A stretch of 64,000 nt of DNA from Hemerocallis citrina (Eukaryota; Streptophyta; Magnoliopsida; Asparagales; Asphodelaceae). Both the position numbers and the translations under genes were made by a program. The DNA lies in NCBI GenBank assembly GCA_017893485.1, contig CM030368.1, positions 178,990,504-179,054,503 on the forward strand, written 5' to 3'. This document shows, one piece after another, positions 45,182 to 57,110 of the stretch. Within the stretch, counting starts at the first letter, position 1, and each line of letters begins with the position of its first letter. The notes beneath the pieces were generated by a model, which did no database searches, was not told the DNA's origin, and saw only the letters and a list, made by a program, of their open reading frames with translations.

Positions 45182-48167
45182 TCATGGAATGATCTTCCTC
45201 GGGCGTACATCTTGAGGACACAAAGTGCTTCTAACATTACTCTCCTTAGAAAGTCTTTGCAGACGAAGATTCTCCGCCTCTAACTCCACGAACCGTTCCT
45301 TGAGAGAGTCATCCGTCATCCTGAGCTTCAAGTGAGGCACTCGGCCCGAACTAACCCCCCGCGAGACATCGGAGATAGTCCTCTGAAGATGAGCCGCTTC
45401 CAGACTCTTCTCTAGCACCATGTTCTTCAATCCATCCCTCTCGGAACTCGCTTCAAATAAAGAGTGGCGAAGAAACTTGAGCCTCAAACCCTGGCTGACA
45501 GCCATTGAAAGGCAGGTCTCCTCACCGCCAGGAGCACTTTGCGAATTCTCTCTTCGAGATGCCTTATCTCGATATCTCGGCGAGCTAAGGTCAACCACAA
45601 ATGACCTAACTCCCGCTCCGCTTTAAAAAGCATTTCCCGAGACCGAGTGAGCCCTAACTTCGTAATGCCTAGCTTAGAGCAGAGATCGAATTCCTCTCTA
45701 CTCTAGGGAAACCAATCAAAGAGAAATGTAAAATGCCTGAACTTCGATTAGAGCTACAAGATAGTTCTAAGTTCTAACTCTAAGGAGGCTAAGTACTGGG
45801 TCCAAGGGGAGCTACAAAGTTGATCCTAAGTTCAAATGCTAGTAAACTGATGAACTTTAAGTCTCGCAGCCAAACACTGAGTCCAAAAAGCCCATTTCAT
45901 TTCCAAAAAGAAGATACAAGCGCGGTGGCCAGTCTGCTATAAGGCATGAGTACAAAAGCGCTGAGAAAAAATAACAAGTGCAGATACAAAAGGCCAAGGA
46001 GCCACCTTAGGGGGCTACTCCGCGATCGCCTTCGGTACCTCCACGATTGCCGACTGAGGTTCCACCATGACATCCTCCTCTTCCTCTTCTTCTTCTTATT
46101 CTTCTTCTTTTTCGCCTCCACTGGCGCCCTCTGCCCCCTCAGCCACTTTGCCTTCTAGAAGGGTGTACAAACTGTACCCCAAGCTATCGAAGCTGGGGAC
46201 ACGTGCTTCCACATGTTTAAAGGCCCTGGCATAGGACTGTTCCATGTTCGTACGCATATGCGCTTTTGCCTTGGCCCTAATCACCTCCAAATCCGCTTCC
46301 ACTGCTGCTTCCTTCTCTCTCGCCATGTCTTCGGCAGCCTTCACGACCTTCTCCCTCTCCTTGTCAGCCATCTCCCTCTCCTTGTCCGCCCTCGCAATCT
46401 CCAGAATGGGCTACTTATTCGCCTTCGCCAAGGCAGACTCGAGAAGGCTGATCTAAGCGGCCTGAGACTCCGAAGACGTCGCTCCGCCTCGTACATCTTT
46501 ATGGCCTTGGCTCTCTCCGACCGATCCTTGTCGCTCGTTGCTTTGAGCTCCTTCTCTTGTTCGGAGAACTGCACCAACAGGTGGCTAAAGTGGCACGTGA
46601 TCTACAAAAAAAACAAGGGAAAAACTGAGTTTTGCGCAGGGGAAATTCATATGTTTCGAGAGTCCAAATAACTACTCACATACATGGTCGCCCTAGCAAT
46701 TTCGAGGGCATCGTCGCCCATGGTCCCCGCCTTCAACGCTGCTCAATCCTTCGGGGTCGGCAAGTGATGAATTGCCTTGCATACTCATGATAGAGTCCCC
46801 TAGTAAGTCGTCATGCTTCATCACTCGCCAATCAGGAATGAAGAGCCTCTTGTGCTCCTCGGTAAGAATCATCTCTGCCTCAGCGGTAAGTGGTGGCACC
46901 TCGAGCGCCAGTGCAGCACCAATGGTGAATTTTGCGGCTAAGGGGTCAGGAGGGGCAGACGGGAGAAAAGTGACAGACGGAGTAAACAGAGTGGAAGAGG
47001 GGGATTCCAAGTCAACTGCCGGGGCTGCCGCCGCCGAGCCCTTCGCAGTTCGTCCTGACGATGGCCCCGCCGTCATTCTCTTCCTCTTCTTGCTATTGAT
47101 GCCCTTCCCACTTACTCCTCCTCGATCAAATAGCATCGCTCGGAAATCCATATCAGTGGCCTCTACAGAAACAAAGGCCAGAAAGTTAGCGCACGAAGAA
47201 AGCAAGACTAGAAGAAAGTAAAAATGAAGGAAAATATCTGAAGTATACTAGGGTCGATCAGACTGAGACCCCCACCGAAGAGAACCTACTCGGTCATATC
47301 CTTCCAACTCATGGTAGGACGACCAAGGAGTTTCGATACGACCTTATCTTCCTCCAGATTCAATATGGGCTCGGCCTTCACCCACTTCGGCACATCCTCC
47401 CTCCATCTCGTAGGAAAATCCCATGGTTTGCTACCTCAGATCAAGAAATATATCTCTTTCCAAAACTTGATGGAGTTCGGGTTCTCGATCAACTTAACAC
47501 CCCACTGTGGCGACAAATAGTACCGGTACTCCATTTTGCTCATGCGATTGATCCGATAACGACTTCGGAGGACGTAGAGCTGGGGCTCAACCCCCACTGC
47601 TTGGCATTGGAGTATGAAGCCAATGACATGCCGCCACATGTTTGGCATGTACTGAACAGGACTCGGTCCATACCACCGCAATACCTCGGTCACGAATGGC
47701 GGTAGAGGGAGACGAAGACCGGCATTAAGCGTGTCAAATGGGAAGACGCATGTATCCGGCAAGGTTGCCGAACAAGCTCGGAACCCCGGACCCGGAAGAA
47801 GGAGGGTAAACTCTGCCGGTATCATAAAGCTTCTTCAGATGCACAACAAATCCCTCTCCGTGAGAACCGAAGGGATGTTGTCAACCTTGGAGCATTCCCT
47901 CGGCTTGTTCTCCTCTTACGAAGCCGAGCTACCGTAGACCACCTTGGTGAGAAGATCGTCGGAGTAATCTCTCACTCTCCCGAGGCTAGACAGAGTATAC
48001 GGTAGCCTTCCCAACTCCCCCGTTCTCCTCACCTCCTCCACTATCGTCTTGACAACCACCAACCCAACAACCTCCTTCCCCTTGTCCACGGTCGGGGGGA
48101 CTACCAACAGCCAATCACTTCTTTGGTCCAAGGTGGAGGTCTCATTCCCAGACGACACCCTAGACAT
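45182..48167 (-). pseudogene. Antisense accessory gene of the Tat element (Transposase_28-like plus coiled coil), decayed
   Basis: Runs against gag-pol. From ATG 48167: MSRVSSGNETST, then a domain with IPAEFTLLLPGPGF, FPFDTLNAGLRLPLPPFVTE, LRWYGPSPVQYMPNMWRHVI and KFWKEIYFLI. I recognise this as the so-called putative gypsy-type transposon family (Pfam PF04195), known as an antisense ORF in Tat elements; its function is not established. Likely introns at 47248-47163 and 46679-46602 (GTGAGT donor, TTTTGTAG acceptor). Downstream exons encode Lys/Glu-rich coiled coils (EKVVKAAEDMAREKEAAVEA; SLKERFVELEAENLRLQRL near 45290). Premature stops near 47918, 47840, 47436 and 47290, mostly C-to-T reachable, and frameshifts in the coiled coil show decay. 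Confidence 0.75.
46602..46679 (-). other. Probable intron of the antisense gene
   Basis: The minus strand has donor GTGAGT at 46679 and a T-rich tract followed by GTAG at 46602. 78 bases, typical of a short plant intron. Confidence 0.6.
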
Positions 48168-48479
48168 CTCGTAAAATATATAAAATAAAATATATATTTA
48201 CCTTGATGTGATAGCTACGGTCGGAAAAGATCGCCGGAAAGTACTAACGATTGGTCGCGAATGCCAGTTGAGCCACCCAGCAGTAAGAAATTTCTACCAA
48301 GAGTAAAAAGAGAGAATGAGGAAATGAGGGGAAGGGTGGAGACTTATAGTAAAAGAGGGGGTGCCTGCTTGGGCTTCTGAGAGCTTTGGGCCCCCGAAAC
48401 CGCTAGAAAGCCCATCAGAATGCTAAACGACAGAATTTGTAAAGGCGAGAACACGATATAATGCCCAAAACCCGTTGAC

Positions 48480-49790
48480 CAGTCAGATCGCCACATGATT
48501 CGTGCTGGATCTCAATCAACAGTTCAAATCACGCCATGTAGTTCGTATCTAAACGCCGAGGATCCGAACTATCGAGCGTGAAAATGGCAAAAAAATACCG
48601 CCTCATGATTCGCGCCTGATTTCTATCAACGACTCAGATCACGCCACGTAGTTCGGATCTAAACTCCGAGGATCCGAACTACCGAGCGTGCAAATGGCAA
48701 AAAATACCGCCTCATGGTTCGCGTTGGATCTCCATCAACGGTTCAGATCATAGGACGTAGCTAGGATCTGTATATCGAGGATCCGAACTACCCAGCGTGA
48801 AAATGGCAAAAAACACCACCTCATGATTCGCGCATAATCTCCATCAACGGCTCAGATCACGCCACGTAGCTCAGATCTAATCTCCGAGGATCCAAACAAC
48901 CGAGCGTGAAAATGGAAAAAAACACCACCTCATGGTTCGTGCTGGATCTCCATCAACGGTTCAGATCACGCCACGTAGCTCGAATCTGTATACCGAGGAT
49001 CTGAACTACCGAGCGTGAAAATGGCGAAAAACACTGCCTCATGATTTGTGCTGGATCTCCATCAACGGTTCAGATCACACCTGCGTAGTTCGGATCTAAA
49101 TGCCGAGGATCCGAACTACCGAGCATGAAAATGGCAAAAAAACATCGCCTTATGATTCGCGCCTGATCTCCATCAACGGCTCAGATCACGCTACGTAGTT
49201 CGAATCTAAACTCCGAAGATCCGAACTACCGAGCACGAAAATGGTGAAAAAACACCGCCTCATGGTTCGCACTGGATCTCCATCAACGGTTCATATCACG
49301 CCACGTAGCTCGGATTGTATACCGAGGATCCGAACTACCGAGCATGAAAATAGCGAAAAACACCGCCTCATGATTCGTGCCTAATCTCTATCAACGGTGC
49401 AGATCACGCCATGTAGTTCGGATCTAAACTCTGAGGATCCGAACTACCGAGCGTGAAAATGGCAAAAACATCGCCTCATGATTCGCGCATGATATCCATC
49501 AATGGCTTAGATCACGGCACGTAGTTCGGATCTAAACTCTGAGGAGCCGAACTACCGAGCGTCAAAATGGCAAAAAACATCGCCTCATGATTCACACAAA
49601 TCTCCATCAACGGTCCAGATCATGCCACGTAGCTCGGATCTGTGATCCGAACTACCGAGCGTGAAAAATGGAGAAAAACATTGCCTCATGATTTGCGCTT
49701 CATCTGAAACGATGCCTCTGATCGCGCCACGTAGCTTGGATTTGGAATTCGAAGATCCAAACTACCGAACGTCGAAATAGGGAAAACGCT
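48480..49790 (-). repeat. 110-bp tandem array, about twelve copies, upstream of the antisense gene
   Basis: The phrase CCGCCTCATGATTCGCG recurs at about 48494, 48605, 48714, 48823, 48932, 49041, 49152, 49262, 49370, 49479, 49588 and 49688, i.e. every 109-111 bases. Each unit has ATCTCCATCAACGGYTCAGA, CACGCCACGTAG and an inverted pair TTCGGATCT...GAGGATCCGAACTACCG. The array begins about 310 bases upstream of the antisense ATG, so it may contain promoter or enhancer units for it (inference). Confidence 0.92.
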
Positions 49791-50192
49791 TACCTCCCGA
49801 TGTGTGCACATGATCAGAGCACCCAGATCGAGCCACGTTAACTAGTGCCAGATCAACCGTCTGATCGTTCAGAAATCACGCCAGCGACACGATCGATCCT
49901 CCAGATATAATATCCCGGTCGGATATTATATTTGTATTATTATTATTTTTAAAATTAAAATATTTTTATGGAAATTACTTGGTTTTACTAAAAAAAGTTA
50001 TCTATATATATATATATATACAAGTAAGTATATATATGTATTGTATCGGTTTTGTGCACTTGTACAAAATCCTGTAAAATGCATTTTTGAGAGAATGTCT
50101 GAAATATCCGGGCTTGATATTAAAATTATTATTTTATTATTATTTTCAGAATTGAAATGTTTTGATGGATATTACCCATTTTGTTAATAAAC

Positions 50193-50249
<57 letters not shown>

Positions 50250-50409
50250 CAGTCTGTATACATCTGTATTGTATTAAATTGGTACTGAAATCTTCCGAGC
50301 TGGTAATAAAATTATTTTTATTATTATTTCTGAATTAAAATATTTTTGGTAGAGATTATTCGTTTTAACTAATAAAGATTATCTGTATATATAGATGTAT
50401 GTACGCATA
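49791..50409 (+). repeat. AT-rich ~190-bp repeats of the Tat 3' region
   Basis: Three units starting near 49912, 50105 and 50293 with CCGGGCTTGATATTAAAATT and TTTGATGGATATTAC-type words, plus TA and CA microsatellites (50196-50250). The third unit is split by the solo LTR at 50410 and resumes at 54110. Confidence 0.75.
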
Positions 50410-50698
50410 TGTAGCGTCCCGAATTTCAATATGATATCTCATAAATACGTGGCACCATTCCCAGCATCACCTCAGTTGTAATAGTAAACATAGCCTAAAC
50501 ACAGAGAAAAGTTTTCAACTTTTATTTCATTAATTCTTTACAAAGACAACGAAAAATAAATATCTTGAATTACAATCTTTTCTTTCATTTACAACACATC
50601 TTTTACAATTTACATAAGCCACATTATCATTTTACCACATGCATCCAGATCCCAATGCTATAAGCACCTACCTGTAAAACATGAGGCTAGAGATAACC

Positions 50699-50724
50699 CT
50701 AACCCCCAAAACTACATGGGTTAG
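50699..50724 (-). other. Conserved-position U5 stem-loop (3.7-kb LTR)
   Basis: CTAACCC pairs with GGGTTAG, 7 bp, about 300 bases from the LTR end. Same place as the CGTCAGTT hairpins of the other LTRs but a different stem sequence. Confidence 0.4.
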
Positions 50725-51092
50725 CCATAACGGTGTGAGTGACATCAAAAGAAAATATGACATAAATAAAACATGAAGAATAAAGTCATAAACAACATAT
50801 ATCAACAATAATAACAATGGAATATTAAATAACAATAAATAAAATATGAAAACATAATGTGAAACTAGACTAAGCATCAAGTGTAGGAAAAACAGAAAAT
50901 AACATGCACAAAACCAAGTCAAAAAAGCACCAATGCTATATGCTGACACTCTAATGTACACTTGTCGAATTCTATACATTTTATACTACATAGATCCGGT
51001 GCAAGCCCATAACGTCCTCCACTTTATATGGTTTAATCCCTCGTTATGCAACTAATCCTACTACGGTGATGGAAACAAAATCCAGAATACTC

Positions 51093-51307
51093 CGCGAATA
51101 GGCATCACAGCCCTCGACGCGCAAGCATCATGTAAGAATAGCTCAAAAACCGGAGAATCACCTCCCTGCCAGTGTACCCCACGAATAGGCTTGCGAGGCC
51201 CTCGACGTGCAGATACACTAGGTACATCCCGTGAATAGGCCCGCTGATCTTCAACACGCGAATGCACCCTGCATGCTCCATGAATAGGCCTGCAGACCCT
51301 CGACACG
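51093..51307 (-). repeat. Four repeated short hairpins with exchanged stem bases
   Basis: Each unit is CNNG-AATAGGC...CTCGA-CNNG. Outer pairs: CGCG/CGCG (51093, 51118), CACG/CGTG (51180, 51206), CGTG/CACG (51230, 51255) and CATG/CACG (51279, 51304; G-U tolerated in the minus-strand RNA). Confidence 0.5.
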
Positions 51308-51989
51308 CGAACAAACAAATGTCTTCTTGAGACAGAACAACACACAAGTCCTGGAATGCATCCGTTGGACCTAAACCCAAGAGCATATACTTACGTTTCC
51401 CTAAGTTCCATCACATCTCCACTAGTGCATGTCCTTAAGTTGGTTATTATATATAAAAAAAATATACAAATCCCCCTTCTTTAGAGTTAGTGTATCCTGC
51501 CGGATATAATTCCACAACAACAATCCCAAGACCTTATTAGTCTAAATCCACAAAATCTCATCTGCTAGTTCACAGGACTCCCACTCAACTCCTAGGGATT
51601 CACAACTCAACCATCAATACCAAAACTTTCAATAAAACTCACAAATCCATCATCAAAACGATTAATGAAGAAAACTTCCTAAGTCAACAAAATCCAAATC
51701 TATATAATGTACTCATAAAATTCCAGAATTTTTCAAATTAAATATTAAATCTATTAAATAACAGAAAACCATATTTTGAAGTCGTAGAATATCACCAAAA
51801 CATCAATTCGTTTGAAAACATATATAACTCACTTAATAAGGTCATAAGAATACAACAAAATATAACTTTCTGTAAAAGACTGTAATTTGTAGCAAAACGT
51901 CCTTTAAAAATAGTAGATTAATAACCTACAATATCGAAGAACTAATCGTTTAAAGAAAACATCAGAAGACTCAAGAAATCCATCAGTCA

Positions 51990-52240
51990 GGGCAGTGACA
52001 GTCGACTGTCAAAAATGGACGGTCGACTGTCCTGCGAAAATTTGAAACTCAAGAAAAACCATCAGCCAGGACAGTGACAGTTGACTGTCCTGTGAAAATC
52101 CGAAACTCAAGAAAACGAAATTCGACTGTCGACTTCAGTTCAAAGACAAAGCGGTCGACTGTTATTGCAAACAAAATCTAAAATTCAATAACTGACAGTC
52201 GACTGTCGACTTTAGTTCGGTGACTGTCAATTATAACAGG
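51990..52240 (-). repeat. GTCGACTG-motif block of the 3.7-kb LTR
   Basis: Perfect CAGTCGACTG at 52000 and 52196, plus several GGTCGACTGT, AGTTGACTGTCC and TCGACTGTCGACTT variants in units of about 70 bases. The end (GTCGACTGTCGACTTTAG, later CAGGTTGCAGTTT) resembles the end of the chromovirus block. Confidence 0.82.
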
Positions 52241-52424
52241 TTGCAGTTTTGAAATTTTGTGCATGTTTTAAACTGATACATCAATAAATCTTTGTAAAAT
52301 CAAAATTAAACTTCCTGAGATGCTAAAGATTGACTTGTGCAACATATATGAGTTTATAAAACTATCAAAAACACATCAAGATCTTAAAAGAGTGATTTTT
52401 CACGAAAATCTTTCAAAACAGTCA

Positions 52425-52432
<8 letters not shown>

Positions 52433-52483
<51 letters not shown>

Positions 52484-52494
52484 TGTGTGTGTGT
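52433..52494. repeat. (TG)n microsatellite
   Basis: About 30 TG units, one with a GA interruption. Confidence 0.92.
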
Positions 52495-54939
52495 TCAAAT
52501 AAGGACTTAAGCATCAATTTTAGTATCAGAATTCACCAAATAGCAGTAGTCTAATGTTCAAAACCATCTCACTGCCAAAACAATTGAAATCCAATCAAAA
52601 TCCCATCAAAATTCACAAAGTCTTCACACAAAAAAACAATATACTTGAATGTGAATGTGTATATGTGTGTTTATGTAATTGTAGGTGTATTTACGTCAGT
52701 TAAAAACATCAAGAAAACATCTTATATAAGAGGCATACTGTTTAATCCAATCTCGGTACTCAAACAAATCAAATTCAATTCGAAAACTTCACAAAAATTC
52801 ACAAAAACCCAATTTTGGCCTGCACACAAACAGACCCGAACTCAACTCCATCTCTTTCAACCAAAGCTTGATTCTTTTAGCTCAATAACTCTTCTAAAAC
52901 TTGTTATATACATACCCCACTAATTACAATAGTTTACTTGTGAATATATGTGAATACTACATACATATAATCAAGTTCTACTCATCCAAACTTCATAACA
53001 GATCATATATATATGTACATACAGTAAAGATCAAGTCTTGTTCACTTTTTGAGATACAACATCATACAAACTTAATATGAACAATCAAAACCGCAAGAGT
53101 ATGAAAGAAAACAACCTACTCATGATTTCTATTAGGTTTTTTAACAATCTCAAGTCATCTATATGTAATTTTACTCATCAATAGCAAGGTTTCATGAAAG
53201 ATTCAAATTTTTAGTTTATCTACTCATCAAAATTTCATATCATCATACAATCCTTAATCATGCTTTCTAATAGGAAAATCATCACATACAACATGCTTAG
53301 AACAAAAGGAAATCAAACATATGTCACTCACCTTATTGAAGAATCAACCGAAGAAAAATAAAGAGAATAAGAAAATTCTTCCTTTTGCAAGAAAACCAAG
53401 ATTCTTGTTTTGAAACTCCATGAAAATAATAATAAAGAAAACCCCTTGTGTTTTGCAGTAAATAAACGGCTGCACCTCACTTTATATAGGCCAGAAATAG
53501 GTTATCTAGGGTTTGTGAATAGATTTGCAAAATATCTCTTTTGAATATATCTTTACATATATAAATCTTTATACTTGAAATTAGATAAAACCAACTTAAT
53601 TGAGATTTAAAAAAAAAACAACCACCCTAATATTGGCCGGCACTATTTTAAAAACCCAGAAAACGAATTGTACTTTTTGCCCTCTAAGTGGCAATTTTGC
53701 AAAAAGACCCTTCTTTATCAACACTTGCAAAATAAACAAAATTTATTTAAAAAAAAGTAAAATCTTTATCTCTAAGTTGACTAGGCATCATGGACAGCCC
53801 AAAATTCCAAAAAATCTGGAGTTTTCACTCCAAGTGGTAATTTTGCACAAAAGTCCATCTTTTTTGTAATATTTACAAACAGGTCAAATAATTATCAGAA
53901 AAATCCAGAAAATTCAAAAATAATATCTAATAATAAATAATGGGTTCCACCAAAATAATTTTTGACTTTGAACTTCCCAAGAAAATATTTGCACGTGTTT
54001 TGCACGTGTAAAAAGGTAAATTTAAGAAAAATATTTATTAAATCACCAAAAACCATTTTAATTCATTTATTAATCTTAAAAGCATTATTTTAAAAACTAG
54101 GGTATTACAGTATAAGTACCATATCGATTTTGTACGTTTGTACGAAATCATGTAGTATGTGATTTTGGAAAAATGTCTCTTATTTTTTATCAATCATGAT
54201 CAAATGAAGGGGTAAGATTAGATTAGGGTGTTGATTGCAATATTTATTTGCATCATCCAATTGATTTACCACAAGAATGAGAACACTTGTTCTCTTCTCA
54301 ACCACAAAGTCACCCTCACTCTCTCTCCCTCTTCTATAAGTGGCTGGCCATTTCCAAGGGCAAAGCCCTTTTCATCTGTTCCTTCATCCCATCTCTATCT
54401 CATCTCACTCCATCTCTTCTTCTCATACTTCTTCTAGTTGTTCTTAACTTAGAAAAAAATTAAGGAGAAAAGAAAAGAAAGAGATGATCAAAAGATGGGT
54501 TAGGGTTTTATGGGTTTCATTTCATGAGTGTTCTTGAAGAGGGGCAAGAACAAGGAGCAAGGAGGAGAAGAGCAAGGCTAGTTCTTCCAACCGATTTGGG
54601 AGGGGGTTTCTCTCTTCTTGTTATGTTAATTTTTGTTTCTCTTTTATTGCATGATGTTAAAAATTTGGACTAAATCATGTCCATATGGATGTTTATGGAC
54701 TAGAATAAAAGGCATGCAAGATTGAAGTAGTAGAACACACATAGAAACGCTAAAGATCGAATTCTTTAAACTAAAATGTAGTTTTGATGATTAGGAATTA
54801 ATTACTTATGCTAAAGTTAAAATTTTGACTCCAAATTAATTTGAGGGGTTTATATATGTGTTACTAACATGCTCTAATTTTTGTAGATTTTTTGGGGTTA
54901 ATTTGATAGGTCAAACAAACGTTTCCCCAAAATAGCAAG

Positions 54940-57110
54940 CTTTTAAGCAAATCGTTGTTTTGGTTATTTTTGCATATGCTCAAGGAGCTGGATTTTGAGC
55001 TCTATAAGGAATCTGAAAAAGTGGTCAACTAAAAAGTTGTAGTAGATGTTCTCCCCTTTCCAAAAAACCCAATTTTGTTAGATTCCGATAAGTATAGCAA
55101 AAGTTGTGAGTTTTACAAGTTTCAGCTTTTGTTGTTCTTTTTGTTGTTCTTAAATTGTGTTCAAAGAGCAGGGATTTGAATTCCATACAGAATCTAATAA
55201 ATTTGTTAACTAGGAAGTTTTAGTAGATGTTCTTAGCTTTCCAAAAATTTTAATTTTGTTAGATTCCGACAAGTATAGCACTGGCTATGACCTTTACATG
55301 TTTCAGCTTGTGTTGTCTTTTGTTGTTCTTTAATTGTGTTCAAGGAGCTGGACTTTGAGTTCCATAAGAAATCTGAAAAAGTGGTCAACTAGAAAGTTGT
55401 AGTAGATGTTCTCCCCTTTCCAAAATGTCCAATTTTGTTATATTCCGACAAGTATAGAAAAAGTTGTGAGTTTTACAAGTTTCAGCTTTGTGCTGTCTTT
55501 TGTTGTTCTTGAATTTTGTTCAAAGAGTAGGGATTTGAATTCCATAAGGAATCTGAGAAAGTTGTTAACTAGGAAGTTGTAGTACATGTTCTTAGCTTTC
55601 CCAAATGTCAAATTTTCTTAGATTCCGATAAGTATAGGAAAAGTTGTGAGCTTTACAAGTTTCAGCTTTTGCTGTTCTTTTTGTTGTTCTTGAATTTTGT
55701 TCAAAGAGCTGGATTTTGAGCTCTATAAGGAATCTGAAAAAGTGGTCAACTAGAAAGTTATAGTGGATGTTCTCCCCTTTCCAAAAAGCCCAATTTTTTA
55801 AGATTCTGATAAGTATAGCAAACGTTGTGAGCTTTACAAGTTTCAGCTTTTGCTGTCCCTTTTGTTGTTCTTAAATTATGTTCAAAGAGCAGGAATTTGA
55901 ATTCCATAAGGAATTTGAGAAAGTTGTTAACTATGAAGTTGTATTAGATGTTCTTAGCTTTCCAAAAAGTCCAATTTCGTTATATTTCGACAAGTATAGC
56001 ACTGGCTATGACCTTTATAAATTTCAGTTTTGTGCTGCCTTTTGTTGTTCTTGAATTTTGTTCAAAGAGCAGGGATTTGAATTCCATAAGGAATCTGAGA
56101 AAGTTGTTAACTAGGAAGTTGTAGTAGATGTTCTTAGCTTCCCAAAAAGTCCAATTTTGTTAGATTCCGAAAAGTATAGCACTGGCTATGACCTTTATAA
56201 GTTTCGGCTTTGTGCTGCCTTTTGTTGTTTTTGAATTTTGTTCAAAGAGCAGGGATTTGAATTCCATAAGGAATCTGAGAAAGTTGTTAACTAGGAAGTT
56301 GTAGTAGATGTTCGTAGCTTTCCAAAAAGTCCAATTTTGTTAGATTCCGACAAGTATAGCACTGGATATGACCTTAACATGTTTCAGCTTTGTGTTGTCT
56401 TTTGTTGTTCTTGAATTTTGTTCAAAGAGCAGGGATTTGAATTCCATAAGGAATCTGAAAAAGTTGTTAACTATGAAGTTTTATTATTTGTTCTGAGCTT
56501 TCCAAAAAGTCCAATTTTGTTAGATTCTGACAAGTATAGCAAAAGTTATAAGCTTTACAAGTTTCAGCCTTTTGCTGTCTTTGTTGTTCTTTGAATTAAA
56601 AGTCGAATTTTGAGTTCCATACGGAATCTGAGAAAGTTGTTAACTAGAGAGTTATATTAGATGTTCTCACCTTTTCAAAATGTCCTATTTTTTTAGATTC
56701 CGATAAGCGGAGTAGGAGTTATGACCTTTACAAGTCACGGCAGCTAGCCTTTTGGCTGAAGCTTGGCTGTTTGGATTGTTCGAAGTTTTTGTACCTTTTA
56801 TTGACTGAATCTGAGAAGGTTATCAACTAGAGAGTTGTAGTAGAGGTTCTCACATTTTCAAAATGTCCTATCTGGTTAGATTTCGATAAGCAGAGTAGGA
56901 GTTAATGACCTTTACAAAGTCACAGCAGCTGGCCTTTTTGGCTGAAGCTCGCTGTTTAGGTTGTTCGAGGTTTTTCTACCTCTTATTGACTAAATCTAAG
57001 AAGGTTGTCAACCAGAGATTTGTAGTAGATGTTCTCACCTTTCTCAAAAGTCTAATTTTGTTGAATTCTGATAAGAGTAGCATGTCATTTTGCTTCTAGG
57101 TTGTTAGAAG
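54940..57110 (+). repeat. 180-bp satellite-like array, about twelve copies, inside an LTR
   Basis: The phrase AAGTTGTAGTAGATGTTCT recurs near 55036, 55216, 55396, 55576, 55757, 55938, 56118, 56298, 56478, 56651, 56833 and 57018, nearly always 180-181 bases apart. Each unit has a GAATCTGA-AAAGTxGT word, TTTCCAAAAAGTCCAATTTT, then AGATTCCGAYAAGTATAGC and TTTCAGCTTTTGCTG. The first six units alternate two types (TTCTCCCCTTTCC and TTCTTAGCTTTCC), a 360-bp higher-order pattern; later units are mainly one type. Confidence 0.93.

Larger units (their letters stand above)
50410..54109 (-). repeat. Solo LTR inserted in the Tat element (3700 bp)
   Basis: On the minus strand it starts TGTAATACCCTAG at 54109 and ends TTCGGGACGCTACA at 50410. 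Flanking GCATA (50405-50409) and GTATA (54110-54114) agree at 4 of 5 positions, and the host repeat continues across. TATA box on the minus strand at about 53482-53491 (CTATATAAAG). It contains a GTCGACTG block (51990-52240), tandem hairpin units (51093-51307) and a (TG)n microsatellite. Distinct from, but related in plan to, the chromovirus LTR. Confidence 0.87.

Noticed and set aside
44056..49790. CRISPR-like arrays (regular repeats)
   Set aside because: Units are contiguous tandem repeats without unique spacers, in a plant retrotransposon.
54175..54240. Exact start and target duplication of the 4.6-kb LTR
   Set aside because: No TGTAA start and no 5-mer matching CTAGA after 58784 could be found.
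54940..57110. True centromeric satellite
   Set aside because: The array is short and enclosed within an LTR; period length alone is not evidence of a centromere.
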